NCBI GenBank assembly: GCA_022266195.1
Contig: WHVY01000011.1
Span: forward strand, 744,001 to 808,000
Origin: Tetranychus cinnabarinus
Taxonomy: Eukaryota; Arthropoda; Arachnida; Trombidiformes; Tetranychidae
Direction: 5' to 3'
DNA: 64,000 bases
Part shown: one piece after another, positions 45,957-57,400 of the stretch
Layout of the letters: every line of letters begins with the position of its first letter
Numbering within the stretch: position 1 is the stretch's first letter
The notes under the pieces: model-generated
Seen by the model: the letters and a program-made list of their open reading frames with translations, nothing else
The model's database searches: none
Told to the model about the DNA's origin: nothing
Program-made: the position numbers and the translations under genes

Positions 45957-46502
45957 CTTGAGACAACGCGGTTTATGTTTTTGGCGATAATTATAAAAAG
46001 TCAGTTTAAAAGATGAAGGATGAAATTTTCATTTAAGGACAAAAAATTGCAGTCAAAAGAAGATCACCTGAGTGTGAAAAGGTTAAACTAAGATCTGTTT
46101 GTCTATGAATGTTTCCCAAAACCAGTTTTCAAGAAGTTGTGATTTCGAGTTATGTTCCTAATAGGATTGTCGTATGAATGTAACCTAGGTGACTCTCATT
46201 ACCATTACTTCGAAATATTAGGGCGTCAAGTATATTTGGCGGTTCCCTATGAAAAAAGGCTCATTTGTGACTTTTTTTGGTTAAATTAATATTTCTTTTC
46301 GTGACCAATGATGTAAATTATTGAGATAACTAAAAATAGTACCTCGATTCAACAAATTAAAATGAGGAAAATATGTGATCATAATAAAAATTGAATTTAA
46401 TGTTTTTGTTTTCAACTTATTACATAAAAAATTTAATTACACACTAATATTCAGTTGAATAGTAAACACTTAGGTTTATTTTTTAAAGGGTCACCAGACG
46501 GG

Positions 46503-47951
46503 CTATTTATCGTCATCTTCATCATCACTTTCGACAACCTTCGCAGTTCGTTTTCGTTCACTAGATGATTTTTTCTTATCCAGGTCACTATCATCGTCAC
46601 TATCTGTATAGATATTATAACCAGCACCTCCTTTCTTGTAACGTTTTTTAATTGCTGATAAAGATACACCGCCATCATCATCATCATCATCATCGTATGC
46701 ATCAGGCTCTAAATAAGATGCTGTTGGACCACGGAAAGGAGCCTTTTCCCGGACTCTTCTCATTTTGTTTTCTCGTCTAATAGATGCCTTTAACTTGTCC
46801 TCTTCCTTCTTGATCATTTCTGACCTGTGGGCTTCAGGATCTTTACCAACGTTAGGTAAAACACGAATCTTTTGAGTTTTATGACTTCTTTCGGCCAATG
46901 AAAGGGTCATCTTGCGATGTGTAAAACTATCAGTTGAATGAGGTCGGAAAGTAAGTTTAGTTTTGAAAACGGCTTGCCCTTGTAGACCAGTCCCTTGACG
47001 AATGAAAAGATGATTATTATCACCAGCCATTAAGCTTTGTTTATGAATATCAAAGATTTCGGATCCAAGGTGTAGAGACATGCTACCATCTGACCATTTA
47101 ACTATTCTGGCATTACTTTCTTTTAGAGACACTCCATTCTCGTCAACTACGGTTCTCCATCTTATTGTTGATTCAACTTTCAATTTTAATCGATGTCTTC
47201 CTTCTTCATCGAGAATTTCGTCTTCATCGATTTCATCTTCATACCAAGATGGATCATATGGATGAGTATCAACACTTAAAAAATTGGGTAATTTAACAAA
47301 ATGAATATCATTTCCGAGTTCAGTTGGAATCTTTGGAATTTCTACTTCAATACGTGTGATGGGTATCTCTTCTGGCGGCTCTTCTTCCCTTTCGTCTCCA
47401 CCAGTAGCTTCTCTGCCTTCATCTTCATCATCATCATCAAGATTAAGATCTGCAAGCACATCATCTGCATCAACAGCGTGAGTGACTTCCCTGTCGTCGT
47501 CAGAGTCACTTTCGTCATCTTTTTCGGCAGCTTTCTCTTCTTCCATCTCTTCATCTTTTTCTTCTTTGTCATCATCCTTGTCATCGTCTTTATCATCATC
47601 CTTGTCTTCGTCATTTTCACTTTCTTCTTCTCTATCATCATCCTCATCCAGATCAGCCATGACTTCATCAGCTTCTTTATCCTCATCAGCTTCTTTGTCT
47701 TCATCGGCTTCTTTTTCCTCATCAGCTTCTCTTTCCTCATCAGAATCACTTTCTCCTTTTACTTCAACTTTTGATTCTTCCATTTCTTCGTCATCATCGC
47801 TATCTTCCTTGTCTTCATCAATTTCTTCACGATTGTCTCCTCTGTCATCCGAATTGGCCGATTCTGCTTCACTTTCACTGGAAGATCTTGAAGAATCATT
47901 TGATTGACTTTCAGAATCGAGATCATCTTCATCCCTTTTGCTTGGAGCCAT
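46503..47951 (-). CDS. LEO1: LEO1, PAF1 complex subunit
   Basis: Single exon on the minus strand, 482 aa. LEO1 is a nuclear subunit of the PAF1 complex, which travels with RNA polymerase II and promotes H2B ubiquitination and H3K4/K36 methylation. The N-terminal 200 residues are an extreme Asp/Glu/Ser-rich region with short repeats (DEEKEADEDKEADEDK type). The Leo1 domain follows (about 205-400): VEIPKIPTELGNDIHFVKLP, DPSWYEDEIDEDE, STIRWRTVVDENGVSLKESN, ARIVKWSDGSMSLHLGSE, and a basic segment with REKAPFRGPTASYLEPDAYD. The tail is acidic and phosphorylatable. The ATG at 47951 gives MAPSKRDED. A broken copy lies at 15.2-16.7 kb. Confidence 0.95.
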   Translation of the reverse strand: MAPSKRDEDDLDSESQSNDSSRSSSESEAESANSDDRGDNREEIDEDKEDSDDDEEMEESKVEVKGESDSDEEREADEEKEADEDKEADEDKEADEVMADLDEDDDREEESENDEDKDDDKDDDKDDDKEEKDEEMEEEKAAEKDDESDSDDDREVTHAVDADDVLADLNLDDDDEDEGREATGGDEREEEPPEEIPITRIEVEIPKIPTELGNDIHFVKLPNFLSVDTHPYDPSWYEDEIDEDEILDEEGRHRLKLKVESTIRWRTVVDENGVSLKESNARIVKWSDGSMSLHLGSEIFDIHKQSLMAGDNNHLFIRQGTGLQGQAVFKTKLTFRPHSTDSFTHRKMTLSLAERSHKTQKIRVLPNVGKDPEAHRSEMIKKEEDKLKASIRRENKMRRVREKAPFRGPTASYLEPDAYDDDDDDDGGVSLSAIKKRYKKGGAGYNIYTDSDDDSDLDKKKSSSERKRTAKVVESDDEDDDK

Positions 47952-48193
47952 GATAATCACAGAATTATAAGAAAAACTTGAGAAATAATTTTGAAAACAG
48001 TAACATATGATTAAACGGTGGTTAAAAGATACCTTAGGGATCAGAATCTTTTAAAGATGCATTTTATGATTGAGTACATAGTACTCTATGGCGGTTTTTT
48101 CAAATTTTTGAAATGAACTTTTATTTTAAACAAAACCAAGCAAGCAAATGAGTTTACGGAAATTCATAATTTTATTCAACAATTTTGTACTCT

Positions 48194-49181
48194 TCATTTG
48201 GCACTATTAGTGCTACAGGTGGGATTAGCAGCATGTTTTTTCAGGTTTTCATTAGCTTTAACCCATGATTGATTACAAAAAATTAATACACGACGACAAG
48301 GAAGATATTCTTGATCTCCCTCATCCCAATCACCACCGATTGTGTCTGAATCGCATTGATTGGAAACATCAAACTCATAACGATAATCCGCACATTCATC
48401 AAGCAATTCTTCCTCTGGATTGAGAAATATTACATCTTCTTTATCTTGCTTTGATTTCTTTTTTTCCTTATACCGTCTTTTAGGATAAAGTATTTTACAG
48501 ATCAACATGTAGTATTCAAAATCAACTTTGCTGGCTTTGAGTTCCTTAAAAATTTGTTCAAATGAAGGAACAGCTAATTGCCAACCCAAATTAACGAATC
48601 TTTCGTTGATGATCCAAGCTTTCTTTGCATCTCCTTTGATTATTTTTTCAATTTCGGACTTTTTCTCTCCAGTCAAATATTTGGTGAAATACTCCATAAG
48701 TTGGCCATACCATTCTGCATTTGAATGATTTCCGTCGGAGAGGTTAATAAAGCTAATTAAACCGAGAACATCGTCTTCATCAGTATCCTCCTCATCACTA
48801 TCATCATCTTCCTCTTGATTGATCTGTCTAATTATGGCTCCAATCTCTTTCTGATTTAACAAAGTCTCGCTTAACTTATTCAAATTGATGTTGTCCTTAA
48901 GAAACAATTGTGTCAACATTCTTTTGATACCGTTTAGATCTTGTTCCAAAATAGGGCAAGCTTCAAAATCGACATTAATTTCCTAAAAGACAAATCGACA
49001 AATGAAAACACATTAGATTCAGTGAAGAAAGTATCACACATAATAACGAACTTACTTTATTAGCCTCAATTTCATCCTCTGAGTTGATTGAATCTTCTTC
49101 GCTGTCACTAGTCGAGCCAGTAGAGTCACAAGCAGATTGATTTTCTGGTTCTAAATCATGTTTTCTTTTGTCTGAACCCAT
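48194..49181 (-). CDS. BCCIP: BCCIP homologue (Bcp1 family)
   Basis: Exons 49181-49056 and 48982-48194 on the minus strand; 304 aa (human 314-322). BCCIP/Bcp1 is a nuclear protein linked to BRCA2, p21 and chaperoning of ribosomal protein uL14. The N-terminus is acidic and Ser-rich (STSDSEEDSINSEDEIE); the conserved core begins at EINVDFEACPI across the splice join and continues with NGIKRMLTQLFLKDNINLNK, DEDDVLGLISFINL, ERFVNLGWQLAVPSFEQIF and EYYMLICKILYP. The phase-0 join restores the family sequence exactly. It is oriented head-to-tail upstream of LEO1, with about 240 bp between them. Confidence 0.9.
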
Positions 49182-50018
49182 TGGAATTTTCAGAGTAATA
49201 ATCAAATATGAAAAAAATAATAAACAAACAATTACAAATCAAAAATCTTGAAGTGAAACCAAAAAGATATCTGATATTCAGATTATGCTAGTTACAAGCA
49301 GGTTGTTTTTGTGCGCTCTTTTCAAAATCTGCTCGTTTTTCAATAAAAAATCAATAAAAAATACACATTTATAAATACAAAATGTATAATCAATTAACTG
49401 TTAAAATGAAAGAAAACTTTATTAAGTGAAAATAAGTTAATTTTGATAAAAAATTGCGAAGTTATTACGTTAAAATGACTTCGTTCGTCTTCTTTGATTC
49501 ATAAAAAATTTGGCCAAAACTTTACCCGTCATACCTTATCATGATAACTCAAAGGTTCTTGTGTTGAATTAACTGTATTTTTATAATTGTGGGAAAATTT
49601 TCGATAATTAACCTCACAGTGACCTTATAACCAAATTTCTTGGTTTAACCTGAATTTTAGGTTAACAGAATTAATAATTGAATAGGGAAGACTATATTGT
49701 TTTGTTGATTATGTGGGAGACGAAACTTGGTTGAAAATGTTTAATAATGATGATGATAAGAATGATGATATAAGCAAATTTTAATGTTGTTAAGTTGTTC
49801 ATGATGATCGTTCAACAAAAATCTCTAGGTTATTCACAATGACAGTGCGTTTGATCAAACTAGCTACTCCGGAAGAAATTACATTTGATCAAATTTGATT
49901 TCAGTTATTGGATTTGCAAACTTGTTTTATTTGTTTTTATATTTTGGTAAATACAATTTAAAAGAGTAAATACAATTAATTATAAATTATATAGATTTGT
50001 GCATCAAATAGATCAACA
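49182..50018. other. Intergenic stretch, nothing seen
   Basis: AT-rich spacer between the divergently oriented BCCIP and Gly/Tyr-rich genes. No ORF, repeat or RNA gene was recognised. Confidence 0.5.
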
Positions 50019-50633
50019 ATGATTCGATATCAACTATTTTTAATATGCTCGGTAAGTTAAACTTAATTATTAGCAATACAAATTATGAATATTTTGAAGT
50101 GAAAAACAGTAAATCTAATTATTTGTCATAGGTGTTAACAATTGCTCTACCAGTTAACATTATAGCTCAAAGTCCACTCGGTTATCCATATCTTGGCCTG
50201 CAATACAATCCTTACACTAGTCCACTTTTTGGTTATGGTCTTGGTCCTCAATATGGAACTCTTTATGGTTCCCTGGCATCCAATTATCTGTACGGTAATT
50301 CAGGACCATATGGTGGTGTTCCAGCTTATGCTGGTGAGTTTACACAGAAATGATTCAATATCTTATGTTTTTGTATTTTTAAAGATGTAGTATAAACAGT
50401 TACTTTAGTCTGCTCTGGAAGTTTATTTTTAATCACAATTAAATGATTGTTTTTCAGGTTATCCTGGAGGATATGGTGTTTATGGTGGCTTTGGAGCCCT
50501 TGGTTATGGTACTCATGGTGTGGTTGACAATTATAAACAATATTATGGCTATGGATATGAGCCATATGACTACAAAGCTCGTTCAAGCCCTGACACCCCA
50601 ACACAAGATACAAGTCGAGCAGCATCTCAGTAA
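50019..50633 (+). CDS. Small secreted Gly/Tyr-rich protein
   Basis: Exons 50019-50051, 50132-50333, 50458-50633; 136 aa. A signal peptide is formed across the first splice join (MIRYQLFLICS then VLTIALPVNIIA). The mature part is rich in Gly, Tyr, Pro and Leu (YPYLGLQYNPYTSPLFGYGL, GYPGGYGVYGGFGALGYG) and ends in a short polar tail. Such composition is typical of arthropod cuticle, silk-associated or secreted structural proteins; no chitin-binding R&R motif is seen. Splice signals and phases agree. Function is not assigned beyond secreted structural-type protein. Confidence 0.75.
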
Positions 50634-50752
50634 ATCAACATTATTATTAAATCATTTTTACCTCTTCATCTGATTTTTTCAATAAATTACTCCATTTTTA
50701 TTCACAAATTCATCTTCCATGGATCAACTCCACAAAAAATCAATTACCGGGA

Positions 50753-51775
50753 TCAATCATCAAGACCAGCTATTTCATCAGCTGAACCACCAAGGGACCG
50801 CCAAAATGCTATAGTGATTTTCTCGGCATAAAGTCGACGTTCTTCACCGGATAAAGTTTCAGCTTTCTTTTTAAGATCTTTAAATTTGCTAAAAAGATCT
50901 TCAAATTCGAGATCTTGGTTTTCACTTAGGCTCTCGAATATTTCTTTATTTTCTTCTATTATGGAATCAACACGTTGCCTAGTTGAAGTGTCATTATCTG
51001 AGCTTAATTCTTGTTCATTATCAGGATTGCTTGAAGAGACAGTTGCAGCTAAGCTATTCTGAAATTCCTTTTTCAACAAATTTTCAAATTTAGGTGAAGG
51101 TTTATATTGTGGTGTTTCATTCATTTCCATCATAGGCCAAGTGTGAGCACTCAAAGCTTGCATTATCCTTTTGATTCCATCTGAATCAACAAAATCATTC
51201 TCGTACTCATCCTCGCTATCGATTTCAGCATCCAATTCAATTAGTTCAAATTCATTATTGATACACCATTTCATGCAAGTTGTTCTGTCAAAAAATGAAT
51301 CGTTGATAGCCTTTTCAACCACTAGCAATCTTATATCAGGATCATATTCATCGATGAAGGGTTTCCATGCATGAAATTTCTGACAGTATAATTCATCATT
51401 GTTGTCGAGATAGATGATGATGGCTTGGATGGAATCGGCGAATTGTGCACTGATAAGATCACGATCTAAAATCTCAATGAAATGGACATCAGCCTCATAG
51501 TATTTTGTTGATATATGCCAGGGGTAGCATGTAAAGGAATGGTTACCAAAATTTTTGTCAACATGATTAGACGGTTCATAGGAGGTTCCAACAATTTCTG
51601 AAGTAAAAAGATGAGAAGTGAATGATACAGAAATGTAAAGATAAAGAATTAACAAATGTTGTCAGGTTAATTGATGAGACTTATTTTACTTACTTTCAAT
51701 GATTTTGGAAGGCAACAAATTAGAGCAGGATATCACACCAATTGCTTGAATTTCACTTTGGTTAGATTCAGCCAT
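50753..51775 (-). CDS. AAGAB: AAGAB, alpha/gamma-adaptin-binding protein p34
   Basis: Exons 51775-51694 and 51597-50753 on the minus strand; 308 aa (human 315). AAGAB is a cytosolic chaperone that stabilises adaptin subunits during AP1 and AP2 assembly in clathrin trafficking. Residues 1-165 form the Rab-like pseudo-GTPase domain (AIGVISCSNLLPSKIIEKIV, TCYPWHISTKYYEADVHFIE, WCINNEFELIELD). GIKRIMQALSAHTWPMM follows. The C-terminal dimerisation helix region is well kept: LEFEDLFSKFKDLKKKAETL, ERRLYAEKITIAFWRSLGG. The phase-1 join is exact. Confidence 0.92.
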
Positions 51776-52756
51776 TATTAATAAACAATGAAACGATTTT
51801 CAAAATTGGATGTCAACAATGTTTCTCTGGTAATGCATCAGCTCACTCACATTTTCAGCTAGCTTGAATGAAAAAACAGCTGGCTGAGTTTACTGACTGT
51901 GAGTCACTCAGAGCTATTTCATCTGAATTAATAATCTAATCGAAGCTGATTCAATTCAACTAATTGAATATAATCTACCCTAGAAAAATCTAAATAAATT
52001 TAATCAAAACTATCGTAATTGAATGTGGAATGGTAGTAAAATCAACATCTAAAACAACCATTAAGCAATGAAAATGTTGGCAAATTCAAAACCCGCGGTT
52101 TACTAATCACTCTTGAATTAAATTAGAACTGTAATCGTCTTTAGCGTAACAATCACCTGTTTATGACAAACAAATAAATGAAGTATTCATCTTAACATCT
52201 AATGTCTTAATTACAGTTTTCATTGATACCCATGTGATTAAATTGAACATTATGTTTATCTGTTTTTAACATTATTACATTTCTTTTTATTGAATGTTTC
52301 CATTCAGTTGACCCAATCATGTAATTTTCCTTATTCCATGGTTTCTCTCTTAATGAAGTCATCCTTTTTGTTAGTTTTTAACATGAAATAGTTAAATTAT
52401 TTTTTTATTTAGTGTTTTTTGTGTAAATGGTGCTATTACGTTATTGGCAACCTTGCATTACTCTTTGTTATAATTTATAATATTTATTTATTGCAGTGCA
52501 CAATCTTATTTTATATCGAACAACAAACCTTATAACGCTCTTAACTTTCTCTATTACTCTTCTTTCTTCTGAAAATTTATTGTTTTTATCCTTTACCATC
52601 ATGATTTGTACCACTGAATGTCTAAGTCTTCATCAATTTTGAATATTTGCTGGTTATTATCTGAACTGGATGTAACACAAAACAAAGTAAACCTATTTTT
52701 ATCCCGTGTTCATTACTATCTCTTTGTGTAGTTATTATCCAACTTCAATTAGGACA
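51776..52756. other. Intergenic stretch and RAB39 leader
   Basis: About 1 kb between the divergently oriented AAGAB and RAB39 genes. It is AT-rich with no ORF of note; the right end probably contains the RAB39 promoter and 5' untranslated region. Confidence 0.5.
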
Positions 52757-54034
52757 ATGAATAATGAACCCATTGTACCATGGCATTACAGTTTCCGAAT
52801 AATCTTAATTGGTGATTCAAGTGTCGGTAAATCAACTTTGCTCAAAGTATTCACAAAATCTAATTTTACTGATGAAGGAGAACCTACTGTTGGTGTTGAC
52901 TATTTTGCCACTATTGTTGACCTTACCAATGGCCTAAGAGTTAGACTACAAGCTTGGGACACAGCAGGACAAGAAAAATTCAGGTTATTTAATCAAAATC
53001 TATTCTTTTACGATAGTTTAATCATGCCACCTATATTATTGAGGTTACACTGTTTTCACATTGTTTTCATTTCACCAGAATTGCCTCTCCTTCAGTTAAC
53101 TTGATTACCATTCTCATATATCAAATGAGTTTGGATGAACCGAAAATTAAATCTGATCAACGTTTTTAGGTGTTTTTATTCATATATTTATCAATCATCT
53201 ATTATAAATAATCTAAAGATGTCAGATTGATTCCACCAGTGGATTTATTCACCATAATAAAAGGTCCAGATAGCATTTCAACAAGGTTTTTTGACGATAT
53301 GATATGACGATGCTTGTTCACTGAAGTAGACAGATGTTAATAATAGAAGCTTATGATAAGAAGCTCCTATCTATATCACATTAGCTTTGTATACTTTTGT
53401 GTCGAGGCCAACCCATTATATCTTTCTGGTGCTAATTTAAACACGAAAAATGATTTGCTCTTTTGCCAGTTTACCATTACTCACTTTTTCATTTTCATTT
53501 TTCATTTCTTTTTAAAGGTCCATTACCAAATCTTACTATCGTAACTCAGTCGGAGCCTTACTGCTTTTCGATGTAACCCGGAGATCCTCTTTTGACCATT
53601 TAATTGATTGGCTTTTTGATGTACGTCGTCATATCGAACCAAGCAAAGCAGTTTATCAAATTGTCGGCTGCAAGATTGATCTGGAAAATGAGAGGGAAAT
53701 TTCAACAGAAGAAGGACAAGCCTTTGCTGATTTCCATAGTATCAAGTACATTGAAACATCGGCTAAAACTCGGCAAAATGTCGATCAAGCTTTTAAAATG
53801 ATTTCAGAACAAATTTATGCAAAATTGAGGAGAGGAGAGTTTACTTTGAATCCAGAATGGGATGGAATCAAAGCTGGTTCATTACACCTTTCCAGCATTG
53901 TTAACCGATCGACAAATGGCTCGTTTAGCTCTATCAGCGATTCAAATGGATATAGAATTTTGAACAATGACAATCGACGACTCCGAGGAGCCGCTAACAG
54001 GAGTTCAAGAAGCAACCGAAGCAAATGCTGTTGA
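52757..54034 (+). CDS. RAB39: RAB39 small GTPase
   Basis: Exons 52757-52983 and 53518-54034; 247 aa (human 211-217, with a longer C-terminal tail here). Rab39 acts in autophagy and endolysosomal or Golgi-endosome traffic. Visible motifs: P-loop GDSSVGKS, effector region GEPTVGVDYFA, WDTAGQEKF, and RSITKSYYRNSVGALLLFD across the splice join. The usual NKxD base-binding motif is replaced by GCKIDL, as in human Rab39 (GHKCDL), and the SAK motif is YIETSAKT. The tail is Ser/Asn/Arg-rich and ends in Cys-Cys for double geranylgeranylation. The 534-bp intron interrupts the switch II region. Vertebrate tails are shorter, so the extension is lineage-specific. Confidence 0.9.
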
Positions 54035-54676
54035 CGCACTTGGTGGCAAAATACGAAGCATTCAACTATTAATGAAGTTTAGTGACTTTGACTTAACATT
54101 TGCATTGCTGATGCAAAATTTCAATCAAATTATTCACAAACTGTTCATTAATCTACTTGGCCCTGTGTGCAAAACAATTTTTAACGAATCTACCTTTCTT
54201 AGGAAAATTCAATTAAGGTAGAAATTTTGATGGAACACATTTTCCTAAACTGACACCTTTGCTGGCGAATCGCATCCAAGATGTCCAAATGAAGTCAAAT
54301 TTGGTAAATAACGTTATGAATCTTGTGTGAATTTGTAATGAAATTGATTATCAACACATTAATTTACTTTGTAAATTATTTCATTTTTTACTATCGATGC
54401 GTCCAACTAGTGATTTTTGTTAATGCAATTACGACTTATTCCATCAATGATTTGTTGTGAGTAAATATATTAGCAATGTTCTGTATAACCGATAAATATT
54501 CATTATATTTTTATCTATTAGTGATAACATTAATTTAATAAAGCATACCTATTCAAGTTACTTTAACCATTTAAGTTTAATATTAAATTTTGAGTTTGAT
54601 TTTTAGTTACAAGTATCAATACAATAATATTATCGCAACACTAGTCACTGTTTAAAGATAGACTCAGGGATGATAC
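54035..54676. other. Intergenic stretch, nothing seen
   Basis: The 3' flanks of the convergent RAB39 and Gly-rich genes. Only short non-coding ORFs were seen. Confidence 0.5.
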
Positions 54677-55181
54677 TCAGAAACCGTAACCACCTCCCAT
54701 GCCACCTCCGAACCCGGAGCCACCACCGAAGCCTGGTCCACCAAAGCCAGAACCACCTCCGTATCCACTGCCGTAGCCAGCACCAGGCCCATAACCAGAG
54801 CCGCCACCGAAGCCTGCTCCAAAACCAGCTCCAAAGCCTGAACCACCGAAGCCTAAACAAAACAGAATTGAATACAAAACATTATTTTAATACAGATGAC
54901 GCAAATGAACTGACAAAGTGATAAAAACTCAACCAAAAGACTATTTTACGATATCTACTGATAAATACAAATCTTATAAAAGATTCAATAGTAAATTGTG
55001 CAAGGAAGAGCAGCATCACTTAAATTCAACAAGAAATATCAAAATAATTAACGATAAACTTACCACTTCCCATTCCGACTCCGAATCCATTACCAAATCC
55101 TCCGCGTCTGTAAGGATAAGGATAAGCTAAGGCGACAGCAAATAAGCAAATGAAAGTTGCGATAACTAGTCCGAGTTTCAT
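54677..55181 (-). CDS. Small secreted glycine-rich protein
   Basis: Exons 55181-55064 and 54852-54677 on the minus strand; 97 aa. There is a clear signal peptide (MKLGLVIATFICLFAVALA), followed by YPYPYRRGG and then an almost pure Gly/Phe/Tyr/Ser repeat (GFGGSGFGAGF, GYGPGAGYGSGYGGGSGFGG). Glycine-rich secreted proteins of this size occur in arthropod cuticle, silk and saliva. Base composition in exon 2 is GC-rich compared with its neighbours because of Gly codons. A TATA-like TATTTAAG lies on the minus strand near 55282-55290. Confidence 0.82.
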
Positions 55182-56347
55182 TTTTACTGATGAAAAATTG
55201 GTGAAATTTTCAAGAATGGTGAAAGTAAGAAGAAGTAACTGAGTTAGACAGAAAGAAGTGAATGCCGTAAAAATGGTTCAATCTTAAATACTGGACCAGA
55301 AAAAGAGAGATTGGGTTGCAAGAGAGAAAGGCCGAGGGAGATGAACAGTATAATTAACTTTACAGTGGACACTTAGTGTACAATTACTTAGTGCAATTTG
55401 CCCTGATCCCTCTGTTTCGCCCCTTTTCATAGCCTCGGACATATACTTCAGACCCAGCCTTAACACACTCCCTTTAACGACAAGATTAGATGGATGGCGA
55501 CCACGAAAGTTAAAATATGCTCTTCAATACAATTGGATTGTAATACAGATCGAGTTAAAAGAAAAACAGAAAATATTTTTTATTAAGGCAATTGCCATCA
55601 TCGTCATCATTATCATCATTTCTATCTTTGTTTAGCCTCAAGCGCTTGGTGAAATAAAAAGGGTTATCCACTTACTTTCCAAACAGTAATGAAACCGATC
55701 GAACCGGTCGCTATCCTTTCTCTTTCTCTTTCTTCACAAGAAATGTCTAGGAAGAAGGAGGAGGCTTATGATGACGATGATGTAGAGGACGTGGATGATT
55801 AAGGTGATAAAGATCAGATAACAAAGCAAGGGCCATCTTCAATTAGGCAAATCTTGAAAGGGCAACAACACTTCATTGTGTTTACAGCATTTTTGAAACA
55901 ATTATGATAATTATCCCAACCATTATAATCAAAAGTAGAGAATATTATTTCTTTCAAAATTTGCTCAAGTTTTATGTAATCCTGAGCTTTTGTGAGTTTA
56001 ATGTTAGGCGAATCATGTGATGAATTGAATGTTTACATAAATATTCTTGCGATGTTCATTGCAAGATTTGTGTAGAATCCAAAATTATATTGATTTTGAA
56101 TTAATCACCAATTAAAAGTATCATTTTGACGAATTAAGTTAACATTGGAAGTCCAGATTGTGGTACATTTCAAACCAAATATGAAGATACAATACGTTTG
56201 AGAAGACATTGACTCTGATGTTAGAAATGTTTGTAAAAAATGTTTATTCAATCTTTAACCACTTGAGGCTATTTCTCAGCCAACGATATTTTTTGCTGGA
56301 TAATTATGGCTTTAGCTGTTTATTGACTGCTGCAGTAGATCATAATT
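55182..56347. other. Promoter of the Gly-rich gene and spacer
   Basis: Apart from the TATA-like site near 55285, no gene or repeat was recognised; the ORFs are short and lack family signatures. Confidence 0.5.
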
Positions 56348-57400
56348 TTAGTAGAAGTAATATGTCTCGACATTTGATGCAGATGCGTTGATTCCTGTGT
56401 ATTGAGGACAGTAATTGTAGATTAATTGAGATCGATAATATTCTGTTTCAGGATAAATATGGTGACTCTTTCTGGTTTCACTGATGAAAAAATTGGAAAA
56501 ATATTGGCTAACCAATATGGCCTCCAGTGTTTGTGGAGTATTAGTATAACGAGGATTAATTACTGGCTCATAAGGAGGCTTCTCGGGATGAAATTGAACA
56601 CCATAAAATGGAAAATCTTTTGCTTCAATCATTGAAATAAACTCCAATCCTTTATAATCGACACTTTTTGACATGGCAGTGAAAAAATCTTGCAATTTTG
56701 GTAAATACATATATCCAACTGGTAAACACCAATCATGCCAATTGAAAGTTACCGGATCTTTTGCAAGTGCCTGTAGAGAGCAAGAATACAATTAGTAAAT
56801 CAATTCAGTGTGTCTGTGTTTATCAAGTAAATGCTGTTATCTCACCTTTATGATAGAGTTTGGAGCATTTTTGAACAATTTGGTTTCTTTAAGTTGTTTA
56901 TCGTCTAATAAAAAAGTGACTTTTCCAGCCAAATTAATGGCTGAGCAAGAAACTAATGGCCATTGTTGATCATTGACTAAATAAAGGAATAATTCAAAGC
57001 CTTGGCAAGTTCCCCAAAGTGGATAGTAATCTCCAGCTTGATTCAACTGAAGAGCATATGACCAGATAATTGAAGCTGTTGAAGTGTAAATTGAATCTCT
57101 CAGATTAGTTGATCCACCAGTAAACAGCATTCCATTGGTTATATTCATAATTGATTTGTAATAATCTTCATCACGTCCAATGAAAACTGGAAGGACTCGT
57201 GCACCAGCTGATTCAATGAACTTAACATAACTGGCAGGAAAATTGGAAGGCGATGTACGATTACCGGCGTCATCATCAGGTAATGTTAGTATTCCAATGA
57301 CAGGTCTATTATAATTGCTATTCACTTTAAATGTTGATTCTTCCAGCAATTGACTCGGGGTAAAGTAAACACTAATCAGTGTTATCAAAATTAATAACAT
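56348..57400 (-). CDS. GGH: Gamma-glutamyl hydrolase
   Basis: Exons 57400-56846 and 56770-56348 on the minus strand; 325 aa (human 318). It removes gamma-linked glutamates from folyl- and antifolyl-polyglutamates in lysosomes or after secretion. A signal peptide is present (MLLILITLISVYFTPSQ). The class I glutamine-amidotransferase-like fold is seen from RPVIGILTLP onwards. The nucleophile Cys132 lies in PLWGTCQGFELF and the catalytic His246 in GVQFHPEKP, at the expected spacing. GARVLPVFIGRDEDYY and GMLFTGGSTNLRDS are further family blocks. The join is phase 0. It probably serves folate turnover. Confidence 0.93.

Noticed and set aside
47301..47907. Long plus-strand Ser-rich and Phe-rich ORFs opposite LEO1
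   Set aside because: They are antisense shadows of the GAN-rich acidic region of LEO1; the same occurs opposite the broken copy at 15452-15654.
54645..54921. Trp/Arg-rich and other ORFs over the Gly-rich gene
   Set aside because: They are alternative frames of the GGN repeat; only the 54677 frame joins to a signal-peptide exon.
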